Notes: a model not told the origin generated them from the sequence alone. Counted from the first letter of the stretch, positions 1 through 8,361 are shown. The stretch is 16,861 nt of DNA from RGIG4576 sp964536025 (GCA_964536025.1 CAZHXA010000039.1:1-16861), one strand, 5' to 3'. Numbers and translations: made by a program.

Positions 1-54
1 CTTTGAGGGGGTAGTGAGCTTTCGCTCGTGTGAGTTCGAGTCTCATTTCGGACA
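1..54 (+). tRNA. tRNA-Leu(GAG), 3' part only
   Basis: This is the 3' half of a leucine tRNA cut by the window edge. Visible are the anticodon loop with U33 and anticodon GAG at 5-7, a 3' anticodon stem, a long variable arm (GAGC/GCTC with a TTTC loop, about 16-26), a T arm (GTGAG, loop TTCGAGT at 35-41, CTCAT), the 3' acceptor strand TTCGGAC (47-53) and discriminator A54. The long variable arm and A73 fit tRNA-Leu. CCA is not encoded, because CTC follows A54, so the end must be added after transcription; a CCA-adding enzyme lies at 13399-14835. The 5' half is outside the window, so the anticodon pairing cannot be fully checked. Confidence 0.88.
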
Positions 55-57
55 CTC

Positions 58-92
58 AAAACTGGTAACCTAAAGAGGTTATCAGTTTTTTT
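58..92 (+). terminator. Rho-independent terminator after the tRNA
   Basis: An 11-bp stem (61-71 with 76-86, one G-U pair) with a four-base loop is followed by seven T (86-92). It sits just after the tRNA 3' end and should end the tRNA transcript. Confidence 0.9.
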
Positions 93-110
93 ATGTCTAT
101 ACATTTTTAT

Positions 111-193
111 GCTCAGTAAATATTTAGTGTGGATTTAGTGGCGCAGTAGATAATTACCTTAATCTCTCTAATCCCAGGTAAAAAACACTGAGC
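111..193. other. Nested inverted repeats in the tRNA-tolC gap
   Basis: The 93-392 stretch holds no gene. Within it GCTCAGT (111-117) is the exact inverted repeat of ACTGAGC (187-193). Inside that, GGATTTAG (131-138) can pair with CTAATCC (168-174) with one bulged base. The result is a nested long hairpin. No T-run follows on the plus strand, so it is not an ordinary terminator. Part of it recalls a tRNA D-arm, but no tRNA can be folded from it. Function unknown. Confidence 0.4.
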
Positions 194-343
194 CGTTTTA
201 TAGACTCAGAGCCTTAATCTGAATGATTCTTAACAATTAGGTAAATCTATTTGAATTCTATGATTTTAAATGTTAAATGTGTTATTTTTTAGACACATGG
301 TAACTTTTTATCTATTTTTCTTCTCGAAGTTGGATAAAGAAAA

Positions 344-351
344 TAACTTTG
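344..351 (+). promoter_or_regulatory. Predicted -7 box of the export operon promoter
   Basis: TAACTTTG fits the Bacteroidota -7 consensus TAnnTTTG exactly and lies about 40 bases before the first start codon of the efflux operon. No good TTTG -33 box is seen at the usual 19-21 base distance, only a T-rich stretch around 313-323. A weak -33 could mean activation by a regulator, possibly the LytTR protein at 6201-6935 (inference). Confidence 0.55.
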
Positions 352-392
352 CACCATGAATTATTAGCTTTTATAGATATTTCAAAACGAAA

Positions 393-1751
393 ATGTATAT
401 GTACAAATTTAAACGTGTTTATGCCTTTTTGCTTGTACTTATGGCTGTTGAAATTGTGAAAATTCCTGTAGCTATAGCAAACGATTCTACTGAAACCCAC
501 GTAAAAGAGTGTTGGAGTTATGCTCGTTGTGTGGAGTATGCAAAAAGTAACAACATAAAATTACAACAATCGATACTTACAAAGGAAAGTGGTTTAGTTT
601 CTTTTGAGGCAGCTAAAGCTAAATGGTTTCCCATTCTTGATGCTTCGGTTTCGCAAGGTTTTACCAATTATCCGCGTCCTGAAGATGGGGCGAGAAACAA
701 CAGATACAGCGGAAGTTATGGCTTAAATGCCGGTTGGACTGTTTATGATGGAGGAAATCGCGAAAATTCCATAAAGCGTTCTAAAATAGAAAATGAAATA
801 AATGACCTTGCCATTCAAGAGATTCACAATAATCTCGAAACAGAAATATTGTCATATTATTTGCAGATATTGTATTCTAAGGAGGCTATTGGCATAGCAA
901 AGCAATCTCTTGAAGTGAGTAAAATGCAACTTGACCGTGCCAAGCAGTTATTGAGTGCCGGAAAAATATCAAAGGTTGATTGTACTCAGCTTGAATCGCA
1001 ATATAATAGTGATTTATATAATTTGGTATCGGCTGAAAGTAATTATAAGACAAATGTACTTAATTTGAAGCGTCTTTTGGAACTTGGAATAGACACAGAA
1101 TTATCACTTGATAGTTTATATTTTACTACAGCTGATGTACTTCAGCCTATTGCCTCAAAAAAAGATATTTATACGTCGGCAATAGCTTGGTTGCCTGAGT
1201 TTCAAAGCAGTAGATTGCAAGCCGATGTAAGTGAACTTGATATTGCAATAGCAAAGAGTGGTGCAAGACCTAAAATAAGTCTTAACGGTTCGGTGGGGAC
1301 AGGAAACGCATCAGGTACAAAGTATAATTTTGGCAATCAACTATTGAATAATTTAAATGAACATGTAGGTATAACATTTTCAGTGCCTATATTAGACAAT
1401 AAAAGTAATAAATCGGCTGTTGCCAAAGCGAGAATAGAGAAATTAAATACGTTATTGGAACATCGTGATTTAGAGAATACTTTGGCTCAACGTATAGAAA
1501 GTACTTATATTGAGGCTGTCAACAATCAAGCAAAATATCGTAGTGGTCTTGTTCAACTTGAAAGTGCTGAACTTACCGATGAATTGACCAATGAACAATT
1601 CAAGTTGGGTATGGTGAATACATTAGATTTGCTTACATCTCATAACAAGTTATTGAATGCACGTCAAGAATTGTTGCAATCGAAGTATATGGCTATTTTA
1701 AGTGTTAAAATGTTGGATTTTTATCAAAATAAGGGTATAACCCTACCATAA
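393..1751 (+). CDS. TolC-family outer-membrane efflux channel
   Basis: This is an outer-membrane channel of the OEP/TolC family. It forms the exit duct of a three-part exporter and should dock on the adaptor encoded next. The 452-residue length is normal for the family. The N-terminus is a signal peptide: basic MYMYKFKR, a hydrophobic stretch, then a likely cut after Ala-Ile-Ala near residue 29. The mature part starts with CWSYARCVEYAKSNN, the usual OEP opening in which the first helix follows the cleavage site. Two OEP repeats follow, rich in long helices with Gln, Leu and Ala, and include an N/G-containing strand segment (GLNAGWTVYDGGN). It is the first gene of a six-gene run; the adaptor starts 33 bases downstream. 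The start could also be the second Met at 399. The substrate cannot be told from sequence. Confidence 0.93.
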   Translation: MYMYKFKRVYAFLLVLMAVEIVKIPVAIANDSTETHVKECWSYARCVEYAKSNNIKLQQSILTKESGLVSFEAAKAKWFPILDASVSQGFTNYPRPEDGARNNRYSGSYGLNAGWTVYDGGNRENSIKRSKIENEINDLAIQEIHNNLETEILSYYLQILYSKEAIGIAKQSLEVSKMQLDRAKQLLSAGKISKVDCTQLESQYNSDLYNLVSAESNYKTNVLNLKRLLELGIDTELSLDSLYFTTADVLQPIASKKDIYTSAIAWLPEFQSSRLQADVSELDIAIAKSGARPKISLNGSVGTGNASGTKYNFGNQLLNNLNEHVGITFSVPILDNKSNKSAVAKARIEKLNTLLEHRDLENTLAQRIESTYIEAVNNQAKYRSGLVQLESAELTDELTNEQFKLGMVNTLDLLTSHNKLLNARQELLQSKYMAILSVKMLDFYQNKGITLP

Positions 1752-1784
1752 TTGTTAATAATAAAAAATAAAGACTATCATATT

Positions 1785-3047
1785 ATGAAATTCTTTAATT
1801 CCATTACATCCGGTATAATCTACGCCGGTTTAAGCATGACATTGTCGTTGTTATGTTCATGTTCGCACAAAGAAAAAGTTACCCTTGAAACTATAAATGT
1901 AACCAAAGGAGAAATATCAGAAGTAGTCACAGCTACAGGTACGCTTGAAAGTATTACTACGGTAGATGTAGGTACACAGGTTACAGGAATCGTATCTCAA
2001 TTGTTTGCCGATTTTAATTCGGTGGTAAAAAAAGGTGAATTAATTGCTGAAATAGATAAAACCACACTTGAAAGTGAACTACGTTCGGCAAATTCAACAT
2101 TGGAAAGTGCTAAAGTTACCTATGAATATACAAAAATAAATTATGAGCGAGATAAACAATTGCACGACAAGCAATTGATAAGCGATTATGAATATGAGAC
2201 ATCTCGTAAGGATTATCTTGTAGCAAAGTCATCTTATGAGAAAGCTCAAGCTGATCGTGTACGTGCAGCACGTAATTTAAGTTATGCTGAAATTTATTCT
2301 CCTATTGATGGTATTGTCGTTTCACGCGAAGTGGAAGTAGGGCAGACTGTTGTGTCTTCCATGAATGTGGCAAATTTGTACACTATTGCCGACCTTGATA
2401 ATATGCGTGTGGTAGCTGATGTGGATGAAGCTGATATAGGTTCGGTAAAAGTTGGACAAAATGCAAGTTTTACTGTTGATGCTTATCCTAACGATGTTTT
2501 TGAAGGAAAAGTAACACAAGTTCGTATAAGTCCTACAACAACATCCAATGTTGTAACATATGAAGTGCTAATCTCAACACAAAACCCTGAACATAAATTG
2601 ATTCCTGGATTGACAGCAAATGTAACAATCAAAACCAAAGAAGCAAAAAATGTGATTACAATTCCGTTGAAAGTTCTTAGATTTACACCGCAAGAATTTG
2701 AAAATGGTGGAGAAGAATTGCCTACATTCACAATGCCACATCCTAAAGCAGATATGATGGAAGGAAAAGATAAGCCTAAAGACCCGGCAATACCTACCGA
2801 TGATATGCATCGTCTTGTATGGGTATTAAGAGATAATCATTTGATTCCTACTGAGGTTTTACTTGGTGTGGATAATGGAATAAATGCCGAAGTTGTTGAG
2901 GGATTGCAAGAAGGTGATAAAATTGCAGAATCTTATTCTACGTCATCAATGGATGGTCAAATGAGTGCAAGTGAAGCAGCAAATTCAGGAAGTAACAGTC
3001 CCTTTATGCCAAAACCACCGGGAAGCGATAAGAAAAAGAGAAAATAA
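1785..3047 (+). CDS. MacA-like periplasmic adaptor lipoprotein (HlyD/RND-MFP family)
   Basis: This membrane-fusion protein bridges the MacB-type ABC transporter in the inner membrane to the TolC-like channel. The ATG at 1785 is chosen because an upstream in-frame TTG at 1752 would only add a tail before the signal peptide. From 1785 the protein has 420 residues. It opens with a type II signal whose cysteines are at 24 and 26 (LLCSC), so it is probably lipid-anchored. There follow a barrel-sandwich/lipoyl half (VDVGTQVTGIV), a coiled-coil hairpin (about residues 85-165), the second lipoyl half (YAEIYSPIDGIVVSREVEVG) and a beta-barrel. An odd insert around residues 300-340 is rich in Pro, Met, His and Lys and lies before the membrane-proximal domain. 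The C-terminus is a Ser/Pro/Lys tail. Confidence 0.92.
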   Translation: MKFFNSITSGIIYAGLSMTLSLLCSCSHKEKVTLETINVTKGEISEVVTATGTLESITTVDVGTQVTGIVSQLFADFNSVVKKGELIAEIDKTTLESELRSANSTLESAKVTYEYTKINYERDKQLHDKQLISDYEYETSRKDYLVAKSSYEKAQADRVRAARNLSYAEIYSPIDGIVVSREVEVGQTVVSSMNVANLYTIADLDNMRVVADVDEADIGSVKVGQNASFTVDAYPNDVFEGKVTQVRISPTTTSNVVTYEVLISTQNPEHKLIPGLTANVTIKTKEAKNVITIPLKVLRFTPQEFENGGEELPTFTMPHPKADMMEGKDKPKDPAIPTDDMHRLVWVLRDNHLIPTEVLLGVDNGINAEVVEGLQEGDKIAESYSTSSMDGQMSASEAANSGSNSPFMPKPPGSDKKKRK

Positions 3048-3073
3048 GCCGATGCTGAAATAATATCTATATT

Positions 3074-3817
3074 ATGGCAAAAGAAATTATACGACTTGAA
3101 AACATTCGTCGAACGTTTAAAGTTGGCAATGAAGAAGTGCATGCTTTGCGTGGTATATCATTTTCAATAAATGAAGGTGAATTTGTTACCATTATGGGTA
3201 CATCAGGCTCAGGAAAGTCTACTTTGTTGAATCTTTTGGGATGCTTGGATACACCAACTTCAGGTGAATATTTTCTTGATGGTGCGAGTGTTCGTACTAT
3301 GGGCAAAAACGAACGAGCAATTTTGCGTAACAGGAAAATAGGGTTTGTTTTTCAGAATTATAACCTGTTACCTAAAACAACTGCCATAGAAAATGTTATG
3401 TTGCCATTACTTTATAACAGTAAAGTAAGTGCTAAGGAGCGTGAACGACGTTCTTCAGTAGCTCTTGACCAAGTAGGCTTGTCGGAACGCAAATATCATA
3501 AAAGCAATCAGATGAGTGGGGGACAACAACAACGAGTGGCTATAGCAAGGGCATTGGTTAATGATCCTGTGATAATACTTGCCGATGAAGCAACAGGAAA
3601 TCTTGACACTCGTACTTCATATAGTATTTTAGTGTTGTTTCAAGAATTATATAAAAAAGGCAGAACAATTATATTTGTAACGCATAATCCGGAATTGGCA
3701 CAATTCAGCAGTCGAAACATTGTGTTGAGAGACGGTAAAATAGTTTCAGATGAATTGAATAATAATATTTTGTCGGCAAAAGAGGTTTATGACAATTTGC
3801 CTACCGAAAATGATTGA
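3074..3817 (+). CDS. MacB-type ABC transporter ATP-binding protein
   Basis: This is the ATPase that powers the type VII (MacB/LolD/FtsE-like) ABC exporter encoded here. It has 247 residues with all catalytic parts intact: Walker A GTSGSGKST (42-50), Q-loop Gln94, signature MSGGQ (147-151), Walker B VIILADE (166-172) and switch His204. The start MAKEIIRLENI fits the family. In E. coli the MacB ATPase and permease are fused; here they are two genes, as in LolCDE-like systems, with the permease starting 21 bases downstream. It would act at the cytoplasmic face as a dimer bound to the permease dimer. Presence in one operon with a TolC-like channel and a MacA-like adaptor supports MacB rather than LolD. 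Confidence 0.94.
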   Translation: MAKEIIRLENIRRTFKVGNEEVHALRGISFSINEGEFVTIMGTSGSGKSTLLNLLGCLDTPTSGEYFLDGASVRTMGKNERAILRNRKIGFVFQNYNLLPKTTAIENVMLPLLYNSKVSAKERERRSSVALDQVGLSERKYHKSNQMSGGQQQRVAIARALVNDPVIILADEATGNLDTRTSYSILVLFQELYKKGRTIIFVTHNPELAQFSSRNIVLRDGKIVSDELNNNILSAKEVYDNLPTEND

Positions 3818-3838
3818 TAAACAAAATAGTAATTCAAT

Positions 3839-5059
3839 ATGAATTTTATTAATTTGTTAAAAATAGCCATTAAGGCGTTAAGTAATAATAAATTGCGAGG
3901 CTTTCTCACTATGCTTGGCATTATCATAGGTGTGGCTTCGGTTATTACAATGTTAGCCATAGGGCAAGGTTCAAAAGAAAGTATCAGAGCCCAAATTTCA
4001 GAGATGGGTTCCAATATGATTATGATTATGCCTGGAACGCAGGAACGAGGCGGAGTAAGGCAAAGTGCAGAATCTATGCAGACTTTGAAAGAAGCCGATT
4101 ATAAAGCTATCCTTAATAATGCTAATTATGTAAGTGCGGTATCGCCAAATATGCAAAGTTCGGGGCAATATATCAATGGAGCAAACAATTATCCCTCTTC
4201 TATGAATGGGGTTACTCCCGATTATCTCGAAATACGTAAACTTAAAATAGATAAAGGTGCTATGTTTACCGAGAGAGATATTCAATCAAGTGCTAAAGTG
4301 TGTATTGTGGGAAAAACAATAATTGACAATTTGTTTCCGGGTGATGATAATCCTATTGGGAAAGTTATTCGTTTTAATAAAGTTCCTTTTACTATAGTGG
4401 GAACACTTCAAGAAAAAGGTTATAATTCTATGGGACAAGATCAAGATGATGTGGTTTTGGCTCCTTACACAACGGTGATGAAGCGTGTACTCGCAATTGA
4501 TTATATTCAAGGCATATTTGCTTCGGCTCTTACTGAAGAAAAAACTGAAGATGCGATTGCTGAAATAACAGACATATTACGTACCAATCATAAATTGCGT
4601 GAAACCGATGATGATAATTTTACGATACGTTCGCAACAAGAATTAAGTAAAATGATTAGTTCTACAACCGATATGATGACAATTTTGCTTGCTTGTATTG
4701 CCGGAATTTCACTTCTTGTTGGCGGTATCGGTATCATGAACATAATGTATGTATCGGTAACTGAGCGTACAAGAGAAATTGGTTTACGCATGAGTATAGG
4801 AGCAAGAGGTATAGATATATTGTCACAATTTCTTATAGAGTCGGTTATTATAAGTGTTACAGGAGGTATTATCGGGGTTATTCTTGGATGTGGTGCAGCT
4901 TTTATAGTGAAATTTATTCTTCAGTGGCCTATTTCTATACAGGCTTATTCTGTAATATTATCATTTCTTGTGTGTACAATCACAGGAATCTTTTTCGGAT
5001 GGTATCCTGCGAAAAAAGCGTCCAATTTGGATCCTATTGAGGCTATAAGATATGAATAA
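3839..5059 (+). CDS. MacB-type ABC transporter permease (MacB_PCD + FtsX domains)
   Basis: This inner-membrane permease works by mechanotransmission: ATP-driven movement opens its periplasmic domain and pushes substrate through adaptor and channel. The 406-residue protein has the four-helix layout of the family. Helix 1 (about 20-40, with GFLTMLGIIIGVASVI) is followed by a large periplasmic MacB_PCD domain (about 45-280). Three C-terminal helices (about 280-305, 330-355, 365-390) form the FtsX domain, which carries the characteristic GIGIMNIMYVSVTERTREIG region and ends in YPAKKASNLDPIEAIRYE. Its last eight bases overlap the next gene's first ATG, which suggests translational coupling to the sensor kinase. 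Confidence 0.94.
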   Translation: MNFINLLKIAIKALSNNKLRGFLTMLGIIIGVASVITMLAIGQGSKESIRAQISEMGSNMIMIMPGTQERGGVRQSAESMQTLKEADYKAILNNANYVSAVSPNMQSSGQYINGANNYPSSMNGVTPDYLEIRKLKIDKGAMFTERDIQSSAKVCIVGKTIIDNLFPGDDNPIGKVIRFNKVPFTIVGTLQEKGYNSMGQDQDDVVLAPYTTVMKRVLAIDYIQGIFASALTEEKTEDAIAEITDILRTNHKLRETDDDNFTIRSQQELSKMISSTTDMMTILLACIAGISLLVGGIGIMNIMYVSVTERTREIGLRMSIGARGIDILSQFLIESVIISVTGGIIGVILGCGAAFIVKFILQWPISIQAYSVILSFLVCTITGIFFGWYPAKKASNLDPIEAIRYE

Positions 5060-6179
5060 GAATATGAAAGATAAGGTATTGGTGGAAAGTAATGTTACCA
5101 ATCGTAGTTTGTGGGTTAAACGAGCTACGCATTTACTCATTTTATTGATTATTTTTGTGAGTCCCGAACTTACATTCAATTTCATGCGTCAAGTACCTAA
5201 AATATTTTATATTATACCTATGTGTTATATAGCTGTTTTTTATTTAAATTATTACTATCTTATTGATAAGTTTATGTTTAATAAAAGGCAGATATGGTTA
5301 TATGTTGCGATAAATATGATTTTGTTACTATGTGTAATCATAATATTTTATTATATACACACATTAACTAAGCCGGGAATGATGCGTCCTCCGGTGTATG
5401 AAATGGTGAGTTTCCCTCCACCTCCAAAACCGTTCAGACCTCACACTATAATGAATCATCATGTGATGGGGGCTTTGAAAGTAATGCCACGAATAAGTGT
5501 AATGGTAATTATGGCTATTGCTTTAAGCATAATGTTAAGACTTAGTGAAAATTGGGTGAAATGGGATAGAATGGAAAAGCAAATGAGAGCTCAGATAAGA
5601 GAAAATGAGCTGAAAAATCTTAAAAATCAGCTTAATCCACATTTCTTATTCAATACGCTTAATAATATTTATGCTCTTATTCCTATAAGTCGCGAAAAAG
5701 CTCAAAAATCGGTGCATGAATTAAGCCAGTTATTGAGATATACTCTTTATGACAATGAAGAAAGAGAAGTTCCGCTTGAAAAAGATTTGCAATTTGTGAA
5801 AAATTACATTTCTCTCATGCGTTTACGACTTGGCTCGCTTGTAGAGTTGAATGTGAGTATAAATGAAAAAGAGGGAGAAGGAAAGAAGATTGCTCCATTA
5901 TTGTTTATTTCACTTGTAGAAAATGCCTTTAAACATGGTGTAAGTTGTGAAAAACCTTCTTTTATTGATATTTCCATACACGTAGATGGTAATAAGGTGA
6001 AATGTCATGTTGAAAATAGCTATTTCCCTAAAACGGAAAGCGATAAGAGTGGCAGTGGTATAGGAATAAACAATTTAAAAAGACAATTGGAGATTCTTTA
6101 TGCCAATAGATTTTTATTTAATATTACAAAATCGGATGAAAAACATATTGCCGATTTGGAGATAGAACTAACGACTTGA
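5052..6179 (+). CDS. LytS-type sensor histidine kinase (His_kinase family)
   Basis: This is a membrane sensor kinase of the LytS/YehU-like His_kinase family, partner of the LytTR regulator downstream. It has 375 residues from the ATG at 5052, which overlaps the permease gene by 8 bases; ATG 5064 is an alternative start. Four membrane helices are seen at about 26-42, 51-70, 81-102 and 146-164. The H-box is LNPHFLFNTLNNIY with His197, the N-box is FISLVENAFKHGV with Asn291, and the G-box GSGIGINNLKRQ lies near the C-terminus. No separate sensor domain is present. The predicted periplasmic loop (about 103-145) between helices 3 and 4 is unusual, being rich in Pro, Met and His (MMRPP, FPPPPKPFRP, IMNHH), and may be the sensing part (inference). 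Confidence 0.92.
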   Translation: MNKNMKDKVLVESNVTNRSLWVKRATHLLILLIIFVSPELTFNFMRQVPKIFYIIPMCYIAVFYLNYYYLIDKFMFNKRQIWLYVAINMILLLCVIIIFYYIHTLTKPGMMRPPVYEMVSFPPPPKPFRPHTIMNHHVMGALKVMPRISVMVIMAIALSIMLRLSENWVKWDRMEKQMRAQIRENELKNLKNQLNPHFLFNTLNNIYALIPISREKAQKSVHELSQLLRYTLYDNEEREVPLEKDLQFVKNYISLMRLRLGSLVELNVSINEKEGEGKKIAPLLFISLVENAFKHGVSCEKPSFIDISIHVDGNKVKCHVENSYFPKTESDKSGSGIGINNLKRQLEILYANRFLFNITKSDEKHIADLEIELTT

Positions 6180-6200
6180 AGATAATTATACTACTTGATT

Positions 6201-6935
6201 ATGAGAAATTTAAGATGTTGTATTATAGATGATGAGCCATTAGCACAGGAACTTATTAAAAGTTATGTGAAACAAACACCGTTTCTGGAACTTGTAAATA
6301 CTTTTTCTTCGGCATCGATGGCTGTGAAGACCATTATTGAAGATGATATAGATATTGTGTTTCTTGATATACAGATGTCGGAACTTAATGGAATTGAATT
6401 TGCTCGCGTTATACCATCTACATGCCGTATTATCTTTATCACAGCATTTGAACAATATGCATTAGACGGATTTAAAGCCAATGCTTTGGATTACTTGCTT
6501 AAACCGGTAAGCTATAGTGAATTCTTGGCTTCGGCAAATAAGGCATTGAATTGGTTTGAAATGGTAAATAATTCCAAATTAAATGGTGAGGGTACTGACT
6601 ATATAATAGTAAAAAGTGAGTATAAACTCATTCAAATAGCTGTATCTGATATTTTATATATTGAGGGACTGAAAGACTATGTGAAAATTTACCTTGATAA
6701 TAACAATAGTTGTGTTATGTCATTGATGAGTCTTAAAACGCTCGAAGCAAGCTTGCCTCAAAAACGCTTTTTAAGGGTTCATCGTTCTTTTATTGTACAA
6801 ACATCGAAAATTAAGGTTATAGAAAGGAATCGTATAGTGTTTGGTAAACAATATATTCCTGTGTCGGATACATATAAAGATGCGTTCAATGAATATGTAA
6901 ATAATTGTACGCTTACTCCCATAAAAGAACTGTAA
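6201..6935 (+). CDS. LytTR-family response regulator
   Basis: This response regulator has an N-terminal receiver and a C-terminal LytTR DNA-binding domain. The ATG at 6201 gives 244 residues and starts right before the receiver (MRNLRCCIIDDEPLA); an upstream TTG at 6195 is in frame but unlikely. The phospho-acceptor is Asp56 (IVFLDIQM), with acidic Asp10 and Asp11, a Thr near 82 (FITAFEQYA) and Lys in the LLKP motif near 104. The LytTR domain covers about 137-238 (ILYIEGLKDYVKI ... FLRVHRSFIV). It follows the kinase by 21 bases, so the two form a pair. Being encoded in the exporter operon, it probably controls that operon in cis, though no LytTR direct-repeat site could be assigned with confidence. 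Confidence 0.94.
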   Translation: MRNLRCCIIDDEPLAQELIKSYVKQTPFLELVNTFSSASMAVKTIIEDDIDIVFLDIQMSELNGIEFARVIPSTCRIIFITAFEQYALDGFKANALDYLLKPVSYSEFLASANKALNWFEMVNNSKLNGEGTDYIIVKSEYKLIQIAVSDILYIEGLKDYVKIYLDNNNSCVMSLMSLKTLEASLPQKRFLRVHRSFIVQTSKIKVIERNRIVFGKQYIPVSDTYKDAFNEYVNNCTLTPIKEL

Positions 6936-6950
6936 ATAGTAATAAAAATT

Positions 6951-6989
6951 AAGACTGCGGTTATGATAATTCATAGTCGCAGTCTTTTA
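6951..6989. terminator. Bidirectional terminator between convergent genes
   Basis: A stem of about 16 bp (6951-6966 with 6971-6986, two G-U pairs) with loop TAAT is followed by TTTT on the plus strand. On the minus strand it is followed by an AT-rich, T-rich stretch (complement of the AATAAAAATT before it). It can end both the export operon (plus) and the kinase-like gene at 7049-7780 (minus). Confidence 0.9.
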
Positions 6990-7048
6990 AGATAGTAATT
7001 TATAATTTGGTTTAAAATTAAGTATGTATATCTTATTTTGTTACTTTT

Positions 7049-7780
7049 TTAATTGAGCTTTTTTTGTTTCTCTAATATAAAACGTCGGAGTAGAGCCTCA
7101 AGAGCAAATTTATATTGATTTTTTGAGGTCAACATTGCATAACATTCAATCAAATATAAAAAAACGTTTATGTTGCACGATAGGTGTTTAAGGTCGTCAA
7201 GACGTTTTTTATCCGATAAATTATTATAAAATCTCATTCGATTAATATCAATCAATTGAAATAAATAAGTTCCGTCTTCTGTTTTTTTGAATAAAATGTT
7301 GCCGGCATTTAAATCATTATGCTTTATCCCTTTGTTGTGCATTGAAAAAACAAAATAGCTAATAGCTTCAACGCCGTTTTTTGTTCCTGCGTCTTCTATA
7401 TTATTTTTGGTTATAAGTTTTATGCTTTGGTAGTCGCTGTATAGTGAAATGTAATAACTGTTTTTTAGAAAGCCGTTTTTGTAATAATCTACAAACGCTA
7501 TTTCTTCGGGAGAATCAATACCGAGTGAATGAAGCCTTTTAGTGTTTAAATAAGCTCTTTCTGCTTTACTTTTTCTGAGTTTTCCGTAAATATATCGATT
7601 AAACAAAGTAATGTGACCATATCTTTTTACAACAAATTTGATTCCGGAAAATTCAAATATTTTCAGCGTGTTACGTCCATTGTGAATATATTCTCCCGAT
7701 TTGGAAAATTCTAATTCTTTTGTTATTTCCAATATGTAATTTCGTAGAACTTCGTATTTAGGGTTGATTCTAAATCTCAT
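7049..7780 (-). CDS. Kdo/WaaP-like lipopolysaccharide kinase family protein
   Basis: This is a small protein-kinase-fold enzyme of the lipopolysaccharide kinase (Kdo/WaaP) family, which phosphorylates core sugars of LPS at the cytoplasmic side of the inner membrane. The 243 residues hold the full kinase core: ATP-binding Lys52 in KFVVKRY, a Glu near 74, the catalytic loop HNDLNAGN with Asp156 and Asn161, and the metal-binding Asp178 in LIDINRMRF in place of the usual DFG. No signal peptide or membrane helix is seen. It stands alone on the minus strand between two plus-strand units, without glycosyltransferase neighbours, so the exact substrate is inferred. A different small-molecule or protein substrate is possible. 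Confidence 0.8.
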   Translation of the reverse strand: MRFRINPKYEVLRNYILEITKELEFSKSGEYIHNGRNTLKIFEFSGIKFVVKRYGHITLFNRYIYGKLRKSKAERAYLNTKRLHSLGIDSPEEIAFVDYYKNGFLKNSYYISLYSDYQSIKLITKNNIEDAGTKNGVEAISYFVFSMHNKGIKHNDLNAGNILFKKTEDGTYLFQLIDINRMRFYNNLSDKKRLDDLKHLSCNINVFLYLIECYAMLTSKNQYKFALEALLRRFILEKQKKLN

Positions 7781-7803
7781 AAATATTTACTAATTTTAGT
7801 AAA

Positions 7804-7821
7804 CAAAATTATTCAAATTTA
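7804..7821 (-). promoter_or_regulatory. Possible minus-strand -7 boxes for the kinase-like gene
   Basis: Read on the minus strand, TAAATTTG (7821-7814) and TAATTTTG (7811-7804) both fit TAnnTTTG and lie 24-41 bases before the start at 7780. A -33 candidate (CAAA on plus at 7838-7841) is not at the normal distance from either, so which box is used is unclear. Confidence 0.4.
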
Positions 7822-8019
7822 TTTTTCTGTTGATGTTCAAAAAATCTAAAAAAATGTTTTGGTTATGAACTAAAATGTGATAAATCGCCATATTTTTGGT
7901 ACAAAATCGTAACGATGTTTAAATAACATGATTATTAAATATAAAGAAAAGCATATGAAATGCTGATATTGATACTTTTTTGCATTTTATTTTTTTTGAA
8001 ATAGTTTTTTATGTAAAAT

Positions 8020-8051
8020 GTTGCGAAATGTGATTTAATTGGTTACATTTG
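8020..8051 (+). promoter_or_regulatory. Promoter of the zapA-rny run
   Basis: GTTG at 8020-8023 (matching the -33 TTG core) and TACATTTG at 8044-8051 (matching TAnnTTTG) are separated by 20 bases, the normal Bacteroidota spacing. The expected start of transcription is near 8058, so the leader before the first ATG (8071) is very short. The rest of the 7781-8070 gap is AT-rich and shows no gene. Confidence 0.7.
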
Positions 8052-8070
8052 TAAAAAATTGGATTAAAAG

Positions 8071-8361
8071 ATGGCAACCGATTTGCATTCTACCATTGAA
8101 AGGATACTAAGTAAGTCGAGCGTGTTGGTAGAAAAATACCATGCGTTGGAACAAGAACGGTTGAATGCAGAGAAGGAAATAAAGCAATTACAAAATGAAG
8201 TTAAAGCTTTGAGAAAAGAGGTTGAACTATTGCGTCAAGATAATGAATATTTGCGTATAGCACGTTCAATTACTCCTTCATTTGAACAATTGGCAGAAAG
8301 TCGTTCCATCATAACCCAATTAGTGCGGGACGTGGATAAATGCATTTCTCAACTAACTTGA
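8071..8361 (+). CDS. Small coiled-coil protein encoded directly before ZapA
   Basis: A 96-residue protein with no signal peptide. Residues about 15-65 form a strong coiled coil with Leu/Ile heptads and many Glu and Lys (EKEIKQLQNEVKALRKEVE). The C-terminal part (about 70-96, SRSIITQLVRDVDKCISQL) is non-repetitive and may be the functional end. I do not recognise a named family. It ends four bases before zapA, so the two are almost surely co-expressed. Size, coiled coil and position make a division-ring partner of ZapA, similar in idea to ZapB, a fair guess but not shown. It is probably cytoplasmic. Confidence 0.85.
   Translation: MATDLHSTIERILSKSSVLVEKYHALEQERLNAEKEIKQLQNEVKALRKEVELLRQDNEYLRIARSITPSFEQLAESRSIITQLVRDVDKCISQLT

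Noticed and set aside
131..174. Stretch resembling a second tRNA (D-arm-like TGGCGCAGTAGATA and acceptor-like ends)
   Set aside because: Too short, with no anticodon arm or T-loop sequence; it only makes a bulged hairpin.
1752..1784. TTG start for the MacA-like gene directly after the channel gene
   Set aside because: It would place 11 residues ahead of a good lipoprotein signal peptide; ATG 1785 gives the standard N-terminus.
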